From Seonamhaeicola sp. ML3 (GTDB lineage: Bacteria > Bacteroidota > Bacteroidia > Flavobacteriales > Flavobacteriaceae), in assembly GCF_023273855.1 (NCBI RefSeq), contig NZ_CP096884.1, positions 868,001 through 932,000 of the forward strand: DNA of 64,000 nt, given 5' to 3'. Position 1 is the stretch's first letter. Each line of letters starts with the position of its first letter. The position numbers and the translations under genes are program-made. Under the pieces are notes generated by a model. It was not told the DNA's origin and did not search any database. It saw only the letters and a list, made by a program, of their open reading frames with translations. Below, piece by piece: positions 62,544-64,000 of the stretch.

Positions 62544-63657
62544 CGTCGTTACTTTCATTTTCATCTTCAGAGGCCTTATTCCAAACTTTAATTTTATCAC
62601 CTTCCTTTACGCCTTTGGTTATCTCTATATTGATACCGTCAGACAATCCTAGCTCAACGCTTTCCTTTTTGTATTTGTTTTCATCAACTAAAATTTCAAC
62701 AAAAGGTTTTTCTGTTATTCTGTTATACTGAAGTAGAGCTTCTCTTATAGCGAGAACACTATCTTTTGCCTCAATATCAATTTCGGCATTCGCACTGTAA
62801 CCCGCTCTAATATTTGTTTCAGAATCTACTTCAACATCAGCTTTTACGGTAAACTGAACCGCGCCGTTTTCCTCTTTTCCTTTAGGAGCAACGAAAGTTA
62901 ACTTAGCAGGAAACTCTTTTTCTCCAATAGCTCCAAGAATAACTTTTATATCCTTACCCTCTTCTATTTTGCCTACCTCAGCTTCATCTACTTTACCTTC
63001 AAAAATCATAAAACTCATATCGGCAATAGTAGCTATAGTTGTCCCTGCATTAAAGTTATTACTCTGAATAACTTGATCTCCCTCTCTAACAGGAATTTCA
63101 AGAATAGTACCAGATATTTGAGCTATAATGTTCGTATTGGCAGAACTTCCTCCAGATATAGAGCCCCGTTTAATAATTTGATAATCGTTCTGAGCCTGGG
63201 CTAAAGTCTCTTTAGCCTGTTTGTACGACAACTCACTGTTCTCAAAATCCTGCTGGGATATCACACCTTTTTTATGGAGCGCTTCATTTCTTTCATAAAG
63301 GGTTTTAGCATTATCAAAAGACAGTTTAGACGACGCTATTCTACTTTTAGCACTCACTAAGGCTTGCTCATTAGGCACTACTCTAATTTTTGCGATTAAG
63401 TCCCCTTTTTCAACAATATCGCCCTCTTCTACAAGAATTTCATCTACAATACCAGAGATTTGAGGTTTTAACTCAATTTCCTCTTCCGGATTCAATTTAC
63501 CTGTAGCTACTGCTTTGGTATTTATTGAAGTGTAAAAGGGTTCTTCTACATCAAAAACCTCAATTTCCTTAGAATTGGCATCCATGAAATATTTTAATAC
63601 GAAAGCTAAAGCGAGTATCGCTACAAGAACTAAAATAATTTTTACTGTTTTATTCAT
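62536..63657 (-). CDS. Periplasmic efflux adaptor (HlyD/MacA type)
   Basis: A 373-residue membrane-fusion protein. It has an N-terminal helix (VKIILVLVAILALAFVLKYF), biotinyl-lipoyl-like half motifs (QISGIVDEILVEEGDIVEKG, AQISGTILEIPVREGDQVIQ), a helical hairpin (RIASSKLSFDNAKTLYERNE), and a beta-barrel region (FEGKVDEAEVGKIEEGKDIK). The last residues are acidic (NESNDDD). It links the MacB-like permease to the TolC channel. Confidence 0.94.
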   Translation of the reverse strand: MNKTVKIILVLVAILALAFVLKYFMDANSKEIEVFDVEEPFYTSINTKAVATGKLNPEEEIELKPQISGIVDEILVEEGDIVEKGDLIAKIRVVPNEQALVSAKSRIASSKLSFDNAKTLYERNEALHKKGVISQQDFENSELSYKQAKETLAQAQNDYQIIKRGSISGGSSANTNIIAQISGTILEIPVREGDQVIQSNNFNAGTTIATIADMSFMIFEGKVDEAEVGKIEEGKDIKVILGAIGEKEFPAKLTFVAPKGKEENGAVQFTVKADVEVDSETNIRAGYSANAEIDIEAKDSVLAIREALLQYNRITEKPFVEILVDENKYKKESVELGLSDGINIEITKGVKEGDKIKVWNKASEDENESNDDD

Positions 63658-63669
63658 TTTTTTGATTGT

Positions 63670-64000
63670 TTATTCTTCTCTTAATGCTTCTATTGGCTTT
63701 ACACTTGTGGCTTTAAATGCCGGTATCAATCCAATTAAAGTACCTAAAGTGATTAAAATTACTAGGGCTACAAACACCACATTGATTGAAACCGACGGGT
63801 TTACTAGTGTAGCATCGGGCCCTTGTCCTGCTACTTGATTTAGTATCATTAACGTTATACCGCCAAAAATAATCCCTATGAAACACGCAATTAAACATAG
63901 TACTATAGCCTCTAAAATTACCTGGCTCTTTATTTCAAGAGGTGTTGCTCCTATTGCTCTTCTCAAACCAATTTCCTTGGTTCTTTCCTTAACGGTTATT
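63670..64000 (-). CDS. MacB/FtsX-type ABC transporter permease (N-terminal part outside window)
   Basis: Only the C-terminal 109 codons are in the window. The frame stays open to base 64000 on the minus strand and begins ITVKERTKEIGLRRAIGATP, the canonical FtsX/MacB motif. Three hydrophobic segments follow (ILEAIVLCLIACFIGIIFGG, VVFVALVILITLGTLIGLIP), ending AFKATSVKPIEALREE. It is the first of the genes in view of the MacB-MacA-TolC-tsaB order. Substrates of MacB-type systems include peptides, lipoproteins and toxins; this one is unknown. Confidence 0.9.
   Translation of the reverse strand, partial: ITVKERTKEIGLRRAIGATPLEIKSQVILEAIVLCLIACFIGIIFGGITLMILNQVAGQGPDATLVNPSVSINVVFVALVILITLGTLIGLIPAFKATSVKPIEALREE

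Noticed and set aside
62544-62600. TolC starting at 62600
   Set aside because: The extra codons lie within the adaptor gene in another frame, and would push the signal peptide inward; ATG 62543 overlapping the stop fits coupling.
1-64000. CRISPR arrays, insertion sequences, integrases or plasmid genes
   Set aside because: No regularly spaced repeats, transposase-like proteins or replication genes were recognised by reading the whole window.

Overview
This window looks like a chromosomal segment of a marine-type member of the Flavobacteriaceae (Bacteroidota). The base composition is AT-rich. Signs of the phylum include a type IX secretion (T9SS) C-terminal sorting domain, a PorP/SprF-family protein, LruC-domain lipoproteins, TAnnTTTG promoter elements, few clear Shine-Dalgarno sites, a LytTR regulator paired with a TPR-type histidine kinase, and the gene order pdxJ / CBS / nadK / uppS / bamA / ompH / murI. 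No prophage, transposase, CRISPR array or plasmid gene was seen. Most of the window is ordinary core genome with a few unusual proteins and repeats.

Layout. 1-5.3 kb: a nucleoside transporter cut by the window edge, thyA, and a large secreted beta-propeller protein with a T9SS signal. 5.4-10.6 kb: a small CBM48-like protein, a membrane-anchored DHFR fusion, a MocR regulator divergent from a PNPOx-fold protein, and a Kelch lipoprotein. 10.6-16.3 kb: fabD-lspA, galE with a DegT aminotransferase, waaA, a helical repeat lipoprotein, and tRNA-Leu and tRNA-Gly. 16.4-24.8 kb: mutS, two tandem LruC lipoproteins, an RNA methyltransferase and a SAM methyltransferase. 24.8-36.1 kb: a flavin-dependent monooxygenase-like enzyme, a folK-deoxynucleoside kinase fusion, a queuosine-precursor transporter, an AsmA-like protein, a third LruC lipoprotein, a LysE-type exporter, a DUF2797 protein and a GH3-family protein. 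36.4-41.4 kb: tig-clpP-clpX, a small holin-like membrane protein, and a MORN/YwqK protein whose TonB-like tail is cut by an in-frame stop. 41.5-52.2 kb: alpha/beta hydrolase and pdxJ, then the envelope cluster CBS-nadK-DUF6089-uppS-bamA-ompH-ompH-murI, then a gamma-carbonic-anhydrase-like gene bracketed by palindromic repeats. 52.3-64 kb: LytTR regulator and sensor kinase, SIMPL and vWA proteins, PorP/SprF, NifU-like protein, MscS channel, and a MacB-MacA-TolC-like efflux operon that reads into tsaB.

How the genes work together. Thymidylate and folate functions recur (thyA, the DHFR fusion, the HPPK-deoxynucleoside kinase fusion, a nucleoside transporter) but are not one operon. Envelope building dominates: undecaprenyl phosphate (uppS), outer-membrane protein assembly (bamA, two Skp/OmpH chaperones), peptidoglycan precursor (murI), Kdo transfer (waaA), sugar supply (galE, DegT), lipoprotein maturation (lspA) and several lipoproteins. 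Protein quality control is represented by tig-clpP-clpX.

The most notable observations are: an in-frame TAA that separates a MORN protein from the rest of its TonB-like domain; the 2TM-DHFR fusion; a 12-base motif (ACCGTTCATCGA, fitting the LytTR half-site consensus as I recall it) upstream of two LruC lipoprotein genes; direct repeats of CTGGAYTATY between the MocR gene and its divergent neighbour; and two families of REP-like palindromes that overlap gene starts or ends. I did not identify a complete undescribed multi-gene system.
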